64,000 nucleotides of DNA from Pseudomonadota bacterium (lineage in GTDB: Bacteria; Myxococcota_A; Polyangia; Haliangiales; Haliangiaceae), in the NCBI GenBank assembly GCA_022360315.1, contig JAKSDA010000407.1:1-64000 (forward strand), given 5' to 3'. How positions within the stretch are numbered: position 1 is the first letter of the stretch; every line of letters starts with the position of its first letter. The notes beneath the pieces were generated by a model that worked only from the letters and a program-made list of their open reading frames with translations, was not told where the DNA came from and did no database searches. Shown here piece by piece: positions 33,355 to 44,000 of this stretch. Made by a program: the position numbers and the translations under genes.

Positions 33355-34119
33355 TCACGGCCACGGTCCAGTGGTTATCACGGTGACCAGGAGTGCCATG
33401 AAGAGGGCCACCTCGGCGGTTTCTCGGGCGGCGATACATGTGATGCGATGTTTGCCGATGCCCCGGATGGCGCGCCAGGCGCCGTGGGCGATTCGCGGCG
33501 CGAACGCGAGTGATACTGCGGGCAGAAATACCGCGGTGAGCGCTGCGCCCAGGCCCAGGACAAACACCCCCAGCCAGGATTGGCGGGCGCGCGCGGTGGG
33601 CGCGAGATCGCGCACTTCAGCGCGGACCGTGGGAACCGCTGCCGCCGCATAACTCGCCATGGCCAGGCCGATGAGGGCCGACATCGGGATGGTGGCGCCG
33701 CCCGCGTACATCGCCATGCCGGCGGTTCCGCCGATACTGCCCATCGCGGCGAGTTCGACGGCAAACCAGCGATGGATCCGCGCTGTGGTCACCAGTGCGC
33801 CGACCGCCGGTATGAGCAGTGCGCTGGCCATGACCACCAGCGCTGCGGTTGGGTTCGAGGAGGCGATATGCAACCCGGCCAGGGCGGCGCATGCGGCGTA
33901 GAGGCCCAGTGCCGGCAGGTCCCAGGAGTGGAGCCGAAAGTGGCGCGCTTTGCGCTCGATCGGGCCTCGGGCCAGATAGGCGACCAGGTAGACCACGCCG
34001 GCGGCCAAGGCGGCGAGCGGCTCGGGAGTGACCACAAGAGCGAGCACTGTGTTGCCGGTCAGAGTCACCAGACCGCCGTGCTCGCCCGGCTTGCTCAGCT
34101 TCACCTGTCGACGTCCCAT
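33355..34119 (-). CDS. YwiC-like membrane protein
   Basis: The 254-residue product has about eight transmembrane segments. It starts with MGRRQVKLSKPGEHGGLVTL; the P-x-EHG motif before the first helix is the hallmark of YwiC-like proteins. Their biochemical role is not established. The ATG at 34119 fits the family start; upstream in-frame sequence is not membrane-like. It is convergent with the CBS gene (45-base gap) and divergent from the next hypothetical gene. Confidence 0.72.
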   Translation of the reverse strand: MGRRQVKLSKPGEHGGLVTLTGNTVLALVVTPEPLAALAAGVVYLVAYLARGPIERKARHFRLHSWDLPALGLYAACAALAGLHIASSNPTAALVVMASALLIPAVGALVTTARIHRWFAVELAAMGSIGGTAGMAMYAGGATIPMSALIGLAMASYAAAAVPTVRAEVRDLAPTARARQSWLGVFVLGLGAALTAVFLPAVSLAFAPRIAHGAWRAIRGIGKHRITCIAARETAEVALFMALLVTVITTGPWP

Positions 34120-34326
34120 ACTGCGATGATCCGTTTCGGGGGATGGACGTGCAAGTATTGAAGTCCAACCTGTCTTCGAGCGGACTCGCAGCCTACCAAA
34201 AGGACGGTCCCTCGCCGGCATAGAGCGACCGAATGGCAATGCGATCCGGATTTGCGGGGCCGGGCCTCACATCGCGAGGCTCGGCCTCACGCCTCCTTGG
34301 CGAACAGACCAGCAAGGAGCATCGCC

Positions 34327-34797
34327 ATGGGCGCGACTGAACTGAACGACCAACCGGTCAAAACATTCTTGAAAGACTCCCAACCAGAGATCGTGATGCC
34401 CGCGAGTGTGGATGCACAACACTGCATTGTGCTGCACATTGAAGACCGCGGCGCGATGCACACGCTCGGCCCAAAGGATGTGATCATCGACGAAGTCGAT
34501 GCACAGAAATACCCGGGCGAGCATGTCATCTTGAGAGTCATGGACATCGGGGAGCCCGGGCAAGCGCGTTATCGGGTGTGGGGAATGCTCGAGTTTGCCG
34601 GTGTGTGCACAGAATGGCAGCGGACGGAGGATGACGGCGGCGTGTTCTGTCGGCTCCCGGTGCCCAGTGTCCATGGGATCGACAATTCGGCCAAATTCAC
34701 CATCGGCGCACATCCCGTCGCTGGTGATGTGCCGACCCCGCAAGCGCTCGATCCGATCGCCATCATCAGAAAGGGCGGACAAGACATCCCAGAGTGA
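34327..34797 (+). CDS. Hypothetical protein
   Basis: The 156-residue product was not recognised. It is soluble, without signal peptide, and rich in Asp, Val and Ile in a beta-strand pattern (VIIDEVDAQKYPGEHVILRVMD), which suggests a small beta-barrel or sandwich. AAGGAG eight bases before the ATG at 34327 makes expression likely. It is convergent with the large ATPase gene; the two stops are 19 bases apart. Confidence 0.65.
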   Translation: MGATELNDQPVKTFLKDSQPEIVMPASVDAQHCIVLHIEDRGAMHTLGPKDVIIDEVDAQKYPGEHVILRVMDIGEPGQARYRVWGMLEFAGVCTEWQRTEDDGGVFCRLPVPSVHGIDNSAKFTIGAHPVAGDVPTPQALDPIAIIRKGGQDIPE

Positions 34798-34816
34798 CGC
34801 TATCATGCGATTGCTG

Positions 34817-37495
34817 CTAACCCAGGTCCCATTCGACCGAGGTTTCCGGCGCATAGACGCAAAACGTTCCGGTCCGGACCGCGTGGCGCAGATGGCGCCC
34901 GAGGTCGGGACAGACCTTGCCGATTCGCTTGATCGCGGCCCGCAGACGCCACGTGACCGCACTGCGCGCACGTTCGGCACTCGCCGACACGCGACGGTCG
35001 CGGCCGCCCACACCGAACGCCTTACCGAGTTCGGCGACCAAGTAGTCGAGCTCTTCCCGGCTGCGCTCGGCACGGCCGAGATCGCAGGCGGCCTCGGCCT
35101 CGTCGAGGTCCTCCTGCAAGGCCCGGATACGGTCCTCGAGTTCGCGCCGCGCACGCGCATCGAGGGTCGGCCCGAGGTCGCTCTGCTCGACGTATGCCCC
35201 CATCAAGGTGAGGCAGTGGATTTCCTGGCCCGGCTGTGCGAGCAGCGAGTAGAGGTCGTGCAGGCCCTTGGCATCGCGTAGTTGGCAGACCTGATCGCCG
35301 AAGCGCAGTGCCCATACCTCGCCTTCGCGTCGCATGGCGCCGTGCGTCCGAGCGACCGGTCCGGTGGCCCTGGGCTCGGCCGACAGGGACGCGTCGAGTA
35401 GATGGAATGCGCGGTCCACGACCAATGTGGGGGTAGAAACCGGCGCGCTGGCCAGCGCTCCGTCGCCGCCGACGCGTGCGATTGCGTCGGCCAGATCGTC
35501 CTCCTCCAAACGGGTCACCGCCGGTGTTGCCGGGTGGCTGCGAGCCGCTGCCAGGACAGAGCGCGCGGCCTCTACATGACCGTTTCGGGCCAGCCACACG
35601 CCGGTCCAGCGGAGTGTCTGCCAGAGCTCGATCTGGTCTCCGACCAGGCGGAAATGCAGCAGGGCTTCCCGCAGCCAGCCCGCTGCCTGCGCAGCTCCGG
35701 CCGTGCGGAGCGCCGCGATGGCCAGGGATTGACGGATCAGACCCGCGCTATCGGCGGTGTAGCGATTGTGAAGACGGAGGTGGAGATCGAGACCTTCGTC
35801 GAGGTAGTGCCGCGCGGCGATCGGATCCTCTTCGAGCAGGAGGCGGCCGGTGACCGAGGCGGCCCAGGGGTGAATCAGGACCGAGTCCTCGGCGGCGCTC
35901 TCGGCATGAGCCTGGCGAGCGCATGCAATGGCGTCGGCGCGCCTGCCGAGCTGGCCGAGGATCAGGCCACGATGGGCGCGCAGCTCGGCGGCAAAAGGCG
36001 TGAGCCCGAGCTCATCGCACAGCTCGAGTCCCTGGTCGGCCCACTCGAGTGCCTGCTTCAAGGCGCCCTTGTGCTGTTCGATGAGCGCCAGCAGTCGGCG
36101 GCCGGCAACCGGGGCAATGAGGCCCGGATCCGCGGCCGCCATGGCTGCGCGAGCGAGCTGCTCGGCGCGGTCGCGTCGGCCCAGACGCAGATGAGCGGTG
36201 GCACAGACCACGGCGGCGTCGGTCGCACCGGCGTGGCTGCCGAGCGGCCATCGCGACAGGAGCTCTTCCCCGATGCTCGCGAACAGTGCCGCATGAGTGT
36301 GGTGCACGATTCCCCAGGCCGGACGATAGAGCGCGAACGCCCGTGACGGCTCGTCGTCCATCGCGAGGCACTGGCCGACCGCCCAGTACAGATCGTCGGC
36401 CGTGTCGAAGAGCCGGTCTATCAGCGCGGCGTCCCATGTGCGCACAGCCTGCTCCACTATGTATCGGGCGACAGCGTGCAGATGATCGAGCAGGCGATCG
36501 TGTATTTGCTGCATTTCGCCGGACGCTCGCAGCTGCTCGCGCGCGAACTCACGCAGTGTGTAGAGCAGTCGGAAGCGGACCGTGCTGCGCTCGCGCGTGG
36601 TCACCACCATGGACTGGGCGACCAGTCGATCGAGGATCGCGATCACGTCGAACTCCCTGTCGTCGTCCTCGCCGCACACCGAGCGAGCATCGTCCAGGGT
36701 AAAGAAACCGGCGAAGATGCCCATACGGGTGAAGAAACGGCGCTCGTCGTGGTCGAGAAGATCGTATGATCGGGCGATGGTCGCCCGAAGGCTGCGATGG
36801 TGGTCCGGACCGAGTCGTCCGCCGGTGAGCAGATCCAGTCGCCGGTCGAGGTGGGCGTCGAGCTCGTCTGGCGCCATGACGCGCAATCGTGCGGCGGTGA
36901 GTTCGATTGCGAGCGGCAGGTTGTCGAGGTTGTGACAGAGGGACGCGAGAGTGTGGTCGCCGACGTCGTGGAGAGATGCGCCGACCTGGTCTGCTCGCGT
37001 CCGCAGGAGTTCGACGGCCAGATTCGAGGCGAGGGGTCCGAGGACGACGACGTGTTCCACGTCCAGGGTCAGCGGCTCGCGGCTGGTGGCGAGGACGCGA
37101 ACACCGGACGCAGCGTCGACTAGGCGCCGGGCGGTGGCGGCGGCGGACTCGATCACATGCTCGCAGTTGTCGAGAACGATCAATCTATTTCCATCGTCGA
37201 GTCCGGCGGTGGCAGCTTCGAGCGAGGGAAAACCCAACCATGCGGCCAGCGATTCACCGATCGGGCGACCTGCCGGGAGCCGGGCCAGGTCGCACCAGGT
37301 CACCGCATCGTTGAACTCATTGTCGAGCCGGCGCGTGACATGTGCCGCCAGGGCGGTCTTGCCCACCCCGCCGGGACCGGTGATGGTCACGACCGGCCAG
37401 GTATCCAACAACTCACCAACGCGCCTGGCGTCGTCCTGACGGCCCAGGAAGACGCGACCTCGAGTATCGGGCACTGTGGTGGGGCTCGTACTCAT
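34817..37495 (-). CDS. STAND-type (AfsR/NB-ARC-like) ATPase regulator with TPR and C-terminal module
   Basis: The 892-residue protein starts with an NTPase domain (about residues 14-290): Walker A ITGPGGVGKTAL, Walker B RLIVLDNCEH, sensor-like VLATSREPL and LDNLPLAIELTAARL. A TPR-type helical region (about 330-690) follows. The last 190 residues contain ALRFGDQVCQLRDAKGLHDL and GGRDRRVSASAERARSAVTW...RTGTFCVYAPE, a C-terminal module I recall at the ends of many bacterial TPR-ATPases, with no known function. There is no LuxR or SARP DNA-binding domain, so output may pass through the C-terminal module. It is transcribed alone. Confidence 0.85.
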   Translation of the reverse strand: MSTSPTTVPDTRGRVFLGRQDDARRVGELLDTWPVVTITGPGGVGKTALAAHVTRRLDNEFNDAVTWCDLARLPAGRPIGESLAAWLGFPSLEAATAGLDDGNRLIVLDNCEHVIESAAATARRLVDAASGVRVLATSREPLTLDVEHVVVLGPLASNLAVELLRTRADQVGASLHDVGDHTLASLCHNLDNLPLAIELTAARLRVMAPDELDAHLDRRLDLLTGGRLGPDHHRSLRATIARSYDLLDHDERRFFTRMGIFAGFFTLDDARSVCGEDDDREFDVIAILDRLVAQSMVVTTRERSTVRFRLLYTLREFAREQLRASGEMQQIHDRLLDHLHAVARYIVEQAVRTWDAALIDRLFDTADDLYWAVGQCLAMDDEPSRAFALYRPAWGIVHHTHAALFASIGEELLSRWPLGSHAGATDAAVVCATAHLRLGRRDRAEQLARAAMAAADPGLIAPVAGRRLLALIEQHKGALKQALEWADQGLELCDELGLTPFAAELRAHRGLILGQLGRRADAIACARQAHAESAAEDSVLIHPWAASVTGRLLLEEDPIAARHYLDEGLDLHLRLHNRYTADSAGLIRQSLAIAALRTAGAAQAAGWLREALLHFRLVGDQIELWQTLRWTGVWLARNGHVEAARSVLAAARSHPATPAVTRLEEDDLADAIARVGGDGALASAPVSTPTLVVDRAFHLLDASLSAEPRATGPVARTHGAMRREGEVWALRFGDQVCQLRDAKGLHDLYSLLAQPGQEIHCLTLMGAYVEQSDLGPTLDARARRELEDRIRALQEDLDEAEAACDLGRAERSREELDYLVAELGKAFGVGGRDRRVSASAERARSAVTWRLRAAIKRIGKVCPDLGRHLRHAVRTGTFCVYAPETSVEWDLG

Positions 37496-37891
37496 GCTCG
37501 TAGAGTTGCAACCGTGGATGCCTTCGCAACAACAACGGGCGCTGCGGAACGGGTTATCAGGTCGAGGACCACGTTTTATTGTCTGTCATCTGCTACGGCT
37601 CGTGGGCATCGCGATGGCCGGAATGAAGATGTTTGACTACTGCTTGCCGATGCATCACGCATTCGCGGTCTTGCACGGTGCCAACCCGGCCGAGATCTAT
37701 CAAACTGCGCAGCTCGTTCGGTCAATGGTCTGCGTTCTTGTATTCGAAGAATTACAATAGTGAGCTATTCAAAACAGAATTTGGCGCGATCATCGACTAA
37801 CTAACTCTCACAGGAAGCTGGGTGAGGTCTTCGTCGGTGGCTCCAATACCCGAGTCCTCCGCTGTGGTTTTCTGTGCCGTTTTCGTCCGGT
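37496..37891. other. Intergenic region without a convincing gene
   Basis: This 396-base gap lies between two minus-strand genes and upstream of the STAND ATPase gene, so it probably holds that promoter. A plus-strand frame at 37476-37760 overlaps the ATPase start and has no recognisable features. A short inverted repeat AATAG/CTATT is at about 37756-37769. Confidence 0.45.
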
Positions 37892-39574
37892 TTATTCTGG
37901 TATCGAAAAAGCGTATAGCCGCCATCGGCCTCGCGTTACCACCAGTCGAACATCGACGGCACGGGGGCTCACGTAGTCGAAGCGGTTGTGAGGGTCGAGA
38001 TCGCGAATCAGCAGCTGAGTCCAGCCCGGGCCGTGACGGCTCATATCAAAACTGCGGGGAAATCCCATCGGTGGGGCTGCTGGTACTCGAGGACTCTCGC
38101 GCTTTCTCTGTACCGGGACGAGCATGCCAGCATTGCCGGCCCGCGATTCTGTAAATGGCAGGCCCGAGACAAACCCGTGCCGCTCGACCAGAAGATAGGC
38201 AGCAGCGTTGCGCCACGGACTGGGCGGCTTGCGATCGATCGTCCGGCGCTGTTCGATGAGAGCCAGGGTGCGACTGCGCGGCGCCGCGCGAGTGATGACA
38301 GCGCGAAAATCGGCTGCTTCATCGGCAAACGGCACAAAGGTACCTGCCATGAGCACAATGAGAGCAAGGACCGATACCGTCATCGACCCGGCCCACACCG
38401 ATCGGATCGCCGGCCGGCCACCCGCTCCCCGGCCCAGTCCAATGGCGGTCCGGGGAACCACCTCGATCGCGGCCAGCAGAACGACCCACAAAAGCGGCAA
38501 TAGCCTGGGCTGGGCGGCATACCAAAAACGGGGCCATTCGAAGGTGAACGGAGTGACCAGATAAAATGCCGCCAGCGCGGCCGCCAGCCAGATCAGTGCA
38601 CGAGATCGCGCCCCTGTCACATCCCGGGCTGAAGCGTTCGCGACCGACATACCAAGGATTCTGGTCAAGACCGCCGCGCAAAGTCCCAGGAGCAAAATAG
38701 CTGCGGCCCAGCCCGATCCGAGATAGCCGAAAAGACGCCCGGGCAAGGCCGAAAGCGACTCGGACAACGCAGTGAATTGCTGGTCCATGGGACCCGCGGG
38801 AAGTCCGCCCAGGATTGCCGATGGATCCCCGCTCAACGCGGCCACTGCCCACATTGCCGGCGCCATGGCTGCGAGCACGACCAGCCCTGCCACTGCGCCA
38901 CGCCTCACCCGGCCGGAGTCGAGATGGGTTCCGAGCACGATCAGGACCCCGGCCACAGCGATCGCCGCGGCAAAGGGATGGGTCATGGCAATCAGACCCG
39001 CGAGCAAAAACCCAACACACAGCGCGATCCAGCCGCCGTGCCGGTCGCGATCGCTGGCCCGGCCGACCGAATAGCCGGCCATGTAGCGACGCAAGACCGC
39101 CCACAGGGCCAGGGTCATTGGATAGGTCAGAGCGTAGGTCACAAAGCCGAACTCCAGGACCAGCGAATAGGCCGCCGGTGCGGCCAGCACCGCAGTACTG
39201 CCGCGGCCGCCAAATGACCGCATCAGATAATACGCAGCCAGCACGAACGCGACCACGTACACCGCAATGACCAGCTGAATCGCGATGACCGTGTCGCCGA
39301 CCAGGGCGGCCAGCCCGAGCGCTGTTACATACAGCGTCAAGTACGACGAAAACTGCCCATCGACGGTGAAATACCCCAGGAACTCGCGCTCCGGCGCCGG
39401 CGAGCGCATGATTTCGACAATGGCGGCGTGCCAGGGCAGGTCCGAACCGGGAAAGTAGCGGGTGAGCGTGAGCGGCACGACATACAAGAACGCCATGACC
39501 CCGCACAACACAAACTCTGCACGCCTGGCCACAGCCCAACTATACTCCGAAGCGCTGGCCCCAGCATGTTCCAT
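37892..39574 (-). CDS. GT-C-like integral membrane protein
   Basis: The 560-residue protein has about 11-13 transmembrane helices followed by a soluble C-terminal domain of about 120 residues. The first extracytoplasmic loop carries FPGSDLPWHAA. An acidic residue there is the catalytic hallmark of GT-C fold glycosyltransferases using lipid-linked sugar donors. The family was not identified, so glycosyltransfer is inference. It is divergent from the SPFH gene with only 79 bases between the two starts, so the promoters overlap. Confidence 0.7.
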   Translation of the reverse strand: MEHAGASASEYSWAVARRAEFVLCGVMAFLYVVPLTLTRYFPGSDLPWHAAIVEIMRSPAPEREFLGYFTVDGQFSSYLTLYVTALGLAALVGDTVIAIQLVIAVYVVAFVLAAYYLMRSFGGRGSTAVLAAPAAYSLVLEFGFVTYALTYPMTLALWAVLRRYMAGYSVGRASDRDRHGGWIALCVGFLLAGLIAMTHPFAAAIAVAGVLIVLGTHLDSGRVRRGAVAGLVVLAAMAPAMWAVAALSGDPSAILGGLPAGPMDQQFTALSESLSALPGRLFGYLGSGWAAAILLLGLCAAVLTRILGMSVANASARDVTGARSRALIWLAAALAAFYLVTPFTFEWPRFWYAAQPRLLPLLWVVLLAAIEVVPRTAIGLGRGAGGRPAIRSVWAGSMTVSVLALIVLMAGTFVPFADEAADFRAVITRAAPRSRTLALIEQRRTIDRKPPSPWRNAAAYLLVERHGFVSGLPFTESRAGNAGMLVPVQRKRESPRVPAAPPMGFPRSFDMSRHGPGWTQLLIRDLDPHNRFDYVSPRAVDVRLVVTRGRWRLYAFSIPE

Positions 39575-39653
39575 GCTACCCTTGCCGGGAGTAATTCACC
39601 AAATCCACTACAGGATTCCGGTAAAGGTCGCGACAACCATCCAAGGAGGAGCC

Positions 39654-40787
39654 ATGGGCATCATCAGCTTTGTCACGGGCGGCGCCAAAGAACTCTCGAT
39701 CGCGCGCGCCGATGAAAACAAAGATCTCTGGGTGTATAAACACCCCGATCAGACCATACCCAACGGAGCGCAGCTCACAGTCGATGCGGACGAGACGGCC
39801 CTGTTTTTCCGCGATGGTCAATTCGTCGGGCAGTTCGCTGCCGGGGCCCACAAACTGGCGACCGAAAACGTCCCCTGGCTCAACATGCTGATCGACAAAT
39901 TCACCGGGGGCGACCGCTTCATCGCCGAGGTGTTCTTTGTCAATACCCGCGAACATCCCGGGATCAAGTTCGGCTCCAGTGTGGGCGATGTGCCCGACCC
40001 GCAGACTGGCCTGCGCGTGCGCTTGATGGTGCACGGTTCGTTTTCAGCCAAAGTCTACGACCCGGTGCGTTTTGTGACCGGTCTGGTCGGCCAGCGCAGA
40101 ACCGATAACACCGAGTTCCTGGCCTGGTTCAGAAGCCAGGTCGCCAAGACGATCAAAGAAAACATCGCCGAACTGGTGGTCAAGAAGAACTGGCCGCTCA
40201 TGAAGGTTACCTCGGGCGCATATGCCTCGGAGCTGGAGGCCGAGACGATCCAGGAGGTACGGCCTCACATCGACCCCTACGGGGTAGAGATCATCCGTTT
40301 TGGCGACTTTTCCATCGGCATGGACAGCAAGGACCGCGACCGTCTCGACAAGCTGATCGAACGCGCTGCGTACATCAACATGGCCGGCGGGATGCACGGC
40401 TACCAGCAATTCGCTCAGGCCGAGATGATGATGGGCGCGGGCGAGGGTATGAAACGACACGGCGGCGGCGCTGCCGGCAATGCCATGGCCGGAGCGGGCA
40501 TTGGTCTGGGGTTCGGCATGGCCAATCAGATGATGGGCGGCATGACGCAGCCGCAGCAACCCGCGGGCCAAAAGCAGCCTCCGGTTAACAGCCCGATTCA
40601 GTCTCAGATCGGCCAGGCCGCCAAGATCACCTGTGGTAGTTGCAGGCAGCAAGTCAACCCCGGCAAGTTCTGCGCCGAGTGCGGAAAACCCCTAGCACCA
40701 TCCGGCGGACCGCAATACTGCACGAACTGCGGCAATCCAGTCTCGGGCAAATTCTGCGGTGAATGCGGCACAGCGGTACCCGGGTAG
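39654..40787 (+). CDS. SPFH-domain protein with C-terminal double zinc ribbon
   Basis: The 377-residue product begins with MGIISFVTGGAKELS and has an SPFH/band-7-like domain (about residues 30-250; EVFFVNTREHPGIKFG, VRLMVHGSFSAKV). Similar proteins are annotated as virion-core-like or YdjL-type SPFH proteins. A Gly/Met/Gln-rich linker (about 265-325) leads to two zinc ribbons: CGSC...CAEC and CTNC...CGEC. There is no transmembrane helix. It probably assembles as a cytoplasmic or membrane-associated oligomer. AAGGAGGA directly upstream fixes the ATG at 39654. Confidence 0.85.
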   Translation: MGIISFVTGGAKELSIARADENKDLWVYKHPDQTIPNGAQLTVDADETALFFRDGQFVGQFAAGAHKLATENVPWLNMLIDKFTGGDRFIAEVFFVNTREHPGIKFGSSVGDVPDPQTGLRVRLMVHGSFSAKVYDPVRFVTGLVGQRRTDNTEFLAWFRSQVAKTIKENIAELVVKKNWPLMKVTSGAYASELEAETIQEVRPHIDPYGVEIIRFGDFSIGMDSKDRDRLDKLIERAAYINMAGGMHGYQQFAQAEMMMGAGEGMKRHGGGAAGNAMAGAGIGLGFGMANQMMGGMTQPQQPAGQKQPPVNSPIQSQIGQAAKITCGSCRQQVNPGKFCAECGKPLAPSGGPQYCTNCGNPVSGKFCGECGTAVPG

Positions 40788-40794
40788 CAGGGTT

Positions 40795-40918
40795 CGGGAA
40801 AACAGATTTCCCGGTCCTGGGCGCGAATCGACAGAGAGCGGCTTCTGGCCGCTCTCTGTCCCTGTCGGGGTGCCCTGGTGAGACTCCGCCAGATGGCCTT
40901 GCCCGATAATGGCAGGGC
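40795..40918 (+). repeat. Mosaic intergenic repeat, copy G
   Basis: It starts 8 bases after the SPFH gene with CGGGAAA/TTTCCCG (40795-40801/40807-40813). A 13-bp perfect hairpin follows at 40830-40860, and then the core GACTCCGCCAGATGGCC and TTGCCCGATAATGGCAG, which matches copy F. The order of modules differs from F: the strong hairpin precedes the core instead of following it. Confidence 0.65.
40830..40860 (+). terminator. 13-bp hairpin downstream of the SPFH gene
   Basis: GACAGAGAGCGGC (40830-40842) pairs perfectly with GCCGCTCTCTGTC (40848-40860), loop TTCTG. It is 42 bases past the stop codon. No U tract follows. Confidence 0.6.
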
Positions 40919-41003
40919 ATCGGCACACGCGGCCTGCACCCGTCGCGATAGATCGAATAATGCGCCTTGCAGCCATCTCGAGCCCCCGCGATACTGCGAC
41001 ACA

Positions 41004-44000
41004 GTGTGGGCGAAAACGGTCATTGCTAATCGCTTTCAAATCACCCGGCTTGCTGGAGCGGGTGGCATGGGGTCGGTGTATCACGCCCTCGATCACGAAC
41101 GCGGTCGGTCGGTCGCGGTCAAGATTGTCGACCGACACGACGACTCTGACCTGAGCGCCCGTTTCGCGCGCGAGATCGAAGTTCTCGCCGATCTGCGCCA
41201 CCCGGGCATTGTCGAGTACATCGCCCACGGGTTCACCGTCACCGGCGAGCCATACCTGGTCATGGAATGGCTCGATGGCCGGAATCTCAAGCAACGCCTG
41301 GGCAAGAACATACTCAGCGAGGTCGAGACCGTGTCAGTGGGGATACAGGTGGCCAGCGCTCTGTCGGTCGCTCACCGGCGTGGTATCATTCACCGCGATA
41401 TCAAGCCCGAGAATTTGTTTCTGACCGGCAATGACCTCAACCGGGTCAAGCTCATCGACTTTGGCATTGCCCATCTGGACGCGACCAGGACCGCGTTGAC
41501 CACCAAGGGGCTGGTCATGGGCACGCCGAGTTTCATGGCCCCCGAGCAGGCGCGCAGCGAGCGTCCCATCGACCAGCGTGCCGACCTGTATTCCCTGGGC
41601 GCGGTTCTGTTCACCTGTCTGGCCGGTCGGCCGCCATTTGTGGCAGACCACGTCATGGCCATTCTGGCCAAGATGCATTTCGAAGAGGCGCCCCGGGTAT
41701 CTTCGCTGCGCCAGGGGACTTCGCCCGATCTCGACGATCTCATCGACCGACTCCTGGCCAAGGATCCGCACGCTCGGCCCGGTAGTGCCGACGAAGTCGC
41801 CTCTCTGCTTTGCGGCATTGCGCGAGCTCCCCGCGCCAGCGCAGTGCGGTCCACGCCCGCGGTGGCGGTGTCGAGCGGCGAGCAGCGCTATGTCTCGATC
41901 CTGCTCGTGGGCCGAACCGGCATGGATGACCGATCCAGCGCGTGGGCGAGCATCGGTGCGCTGACCGCGAATCACGGCGCCAGGCTGGAGCGATTGACCG
42001 ACGATATGCTGTTTGCGGCTTTTACCGACCAGGACGACGCCGGCGAAACCGCGCGACGAGCGGCTCGCCTCGCCCTGTCCCTGCGCCCGCTGCAGGTCTC
42101 GGCGCCGATCGTTTTGGCCACCGGGCGAGGGCTGGTCAGCGAGCGTCTGCCTGTGGGCGAAGCGATCGACCGCGCCGTGGACTTGCTCGTGCAGAGCGAC
42201 ACGGTAGTTGTCGACGGCGGCGGACTCGTGGCGGCGGCGAGCCCGCAGCAGGTGGTCATCGACGAGCTCACTGCATCTCTGCTCGACCGGCGGTTCCACA
42301 CCATGCGGCGCGGTGACGGCAAATATCTGCTGGTCGGCGAGAGTGAAAAACCGCGCCCGGGTCGCAAACTGCTCGGCAAGCGCATTCCCTGTGTTGGCCG
42401 TGATCGCGAAATTGCCACGGTGGTTGCCATTGCCCGGGAATGCATAGAAGACTCGGTGGCCACAGCAGTGCTGGTGACCGGCCAGGCCGGCTCGGGCAAA
42501 TCCCGACTTGGCTACGAAATCGCCGCACAGCTGAGCTCGTGCCAGCCGGCCCCACGCATCTTTGCCGCCTATGGCGATTCGATGCGCACAGGCTCGGCAT
42601 TGGGGCTGGTCGGCCAGCTGATCAGGCACGCCATGGCCATCGAGTCCAGCGCCTCGCCCTCGGCGCAGAAAGCCGCGATCCGGACCTACACCAGCCAGCT
42701 CGCGGCCGGCCGCACCCGGACCGGGTCGAGCTCCGACAACGCCGGGCGCATGGCCGCGTTTCTGGGCGAAATCGCCGGTCTGCCATTTCTCGCCGACGGG
42801 CTTTTGCAGCTCAGCGAGGCCCGGCGCGATGCTCGACTGATGCACGATCAGATGCTCCTGACCTGGGAGGATTGGCTCGACGGCGAAACCGCGCGCAACC
42901 CAGTGGTGCTTTTGATCGACGACCTGCAGTGGAGCGATGTCCCCAGCATACGCTTTATCAACGCCGCGCTCCGCGATCTCGAAGACCGACCGCTCCTGGT
43001 TCTGGCCATGGCCCGGTCTGAGGTCGACCAGGTGTTTCCCGACTTATGGGCTTCTCGCCAGCTCGATCGGCTCGCTCTGCGCCCCCTGTCCAAACGCGCC
43101 TGCGCGACCATCGTTGAGCAGGCCATGCCCGAAGGAGTGGGGGAAGCCACAGTCAAACGACTGGTCGAGCGCTCGGGCGGCAATCCGTTCTACCTCGAGG
43201 AGCTGCTTCGCAGCGCGGCCGATAGTGAACTCGACGAGTTGCCCGATACTGTGTTGGCCATCGTGGCGGCCAGGCTGCGCGCTCTGCCGCCGAGCGAGCG
43301 GCGGGTTCTGCGCGCGGCCAGTGTTTTTGGTCGCACCTTCTGGCTCGGTGGCCTGGCCGAGTTGCTCGGCGATCATGTCCGGGTGATCGAGTCGTTTGTC
43401 AATCGCCTGGCCGAGCGCGAACTCATCGTGGCGCGGCGGAGTTCGCGCTTCGCGAAAGAGCGCGAGTACAGCTTTGCCCACGACCTCACCCACGAGGCTG
43501 CCTACGCCACCTTACCGGCCCGCGACCGCCAAAACGCCCATCTGAGTGCGGGCCTGTGGCTGGACTCGGCGGGCGAGACCGACGCCATCACACTGGCCGA
43601 GCACTACCATCGGGGCGGTGATCGGGAGCGTGCCGTGCCCGGCTTCCAGCGCGTTGCCGAGCAGGCCTTGGCAGCCGACCACCTCAAGGCGGCTATCGAC
43701 TATGCCGAGCGTGCAGTGGACTGCGGTGCCCACGGAGAGACGCTCGGCGCTTTGCGCCTGATACAGGCCGAGGCCAGCAACTGGAAAAACGACTCGACTA
43801 CTGCGCAGCAATGCGGTCACGAGGCGTTTGAGCTCTTGACCCGCGGCAGCACTCTGTGGGCCCATGCCGCTCATCAGCTGGCCTGGGCAAGCGGCGACCG
43901 CGGTGACATCGACACCCTCGTGAAACTCGCCCGCGAGCTGGAGAGCTGGGCACCGGAACACCTTGACGGCCTCTATCTCGCCGCCGTGGTACATTGCGCT

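Noticed and set aside
37476..37760. Possible 94-residue protein in the gap before the STAND ATPase
   Set aside because: It overlaps the ATPase start on the other strand, has no ribosome site and no recognisable features.
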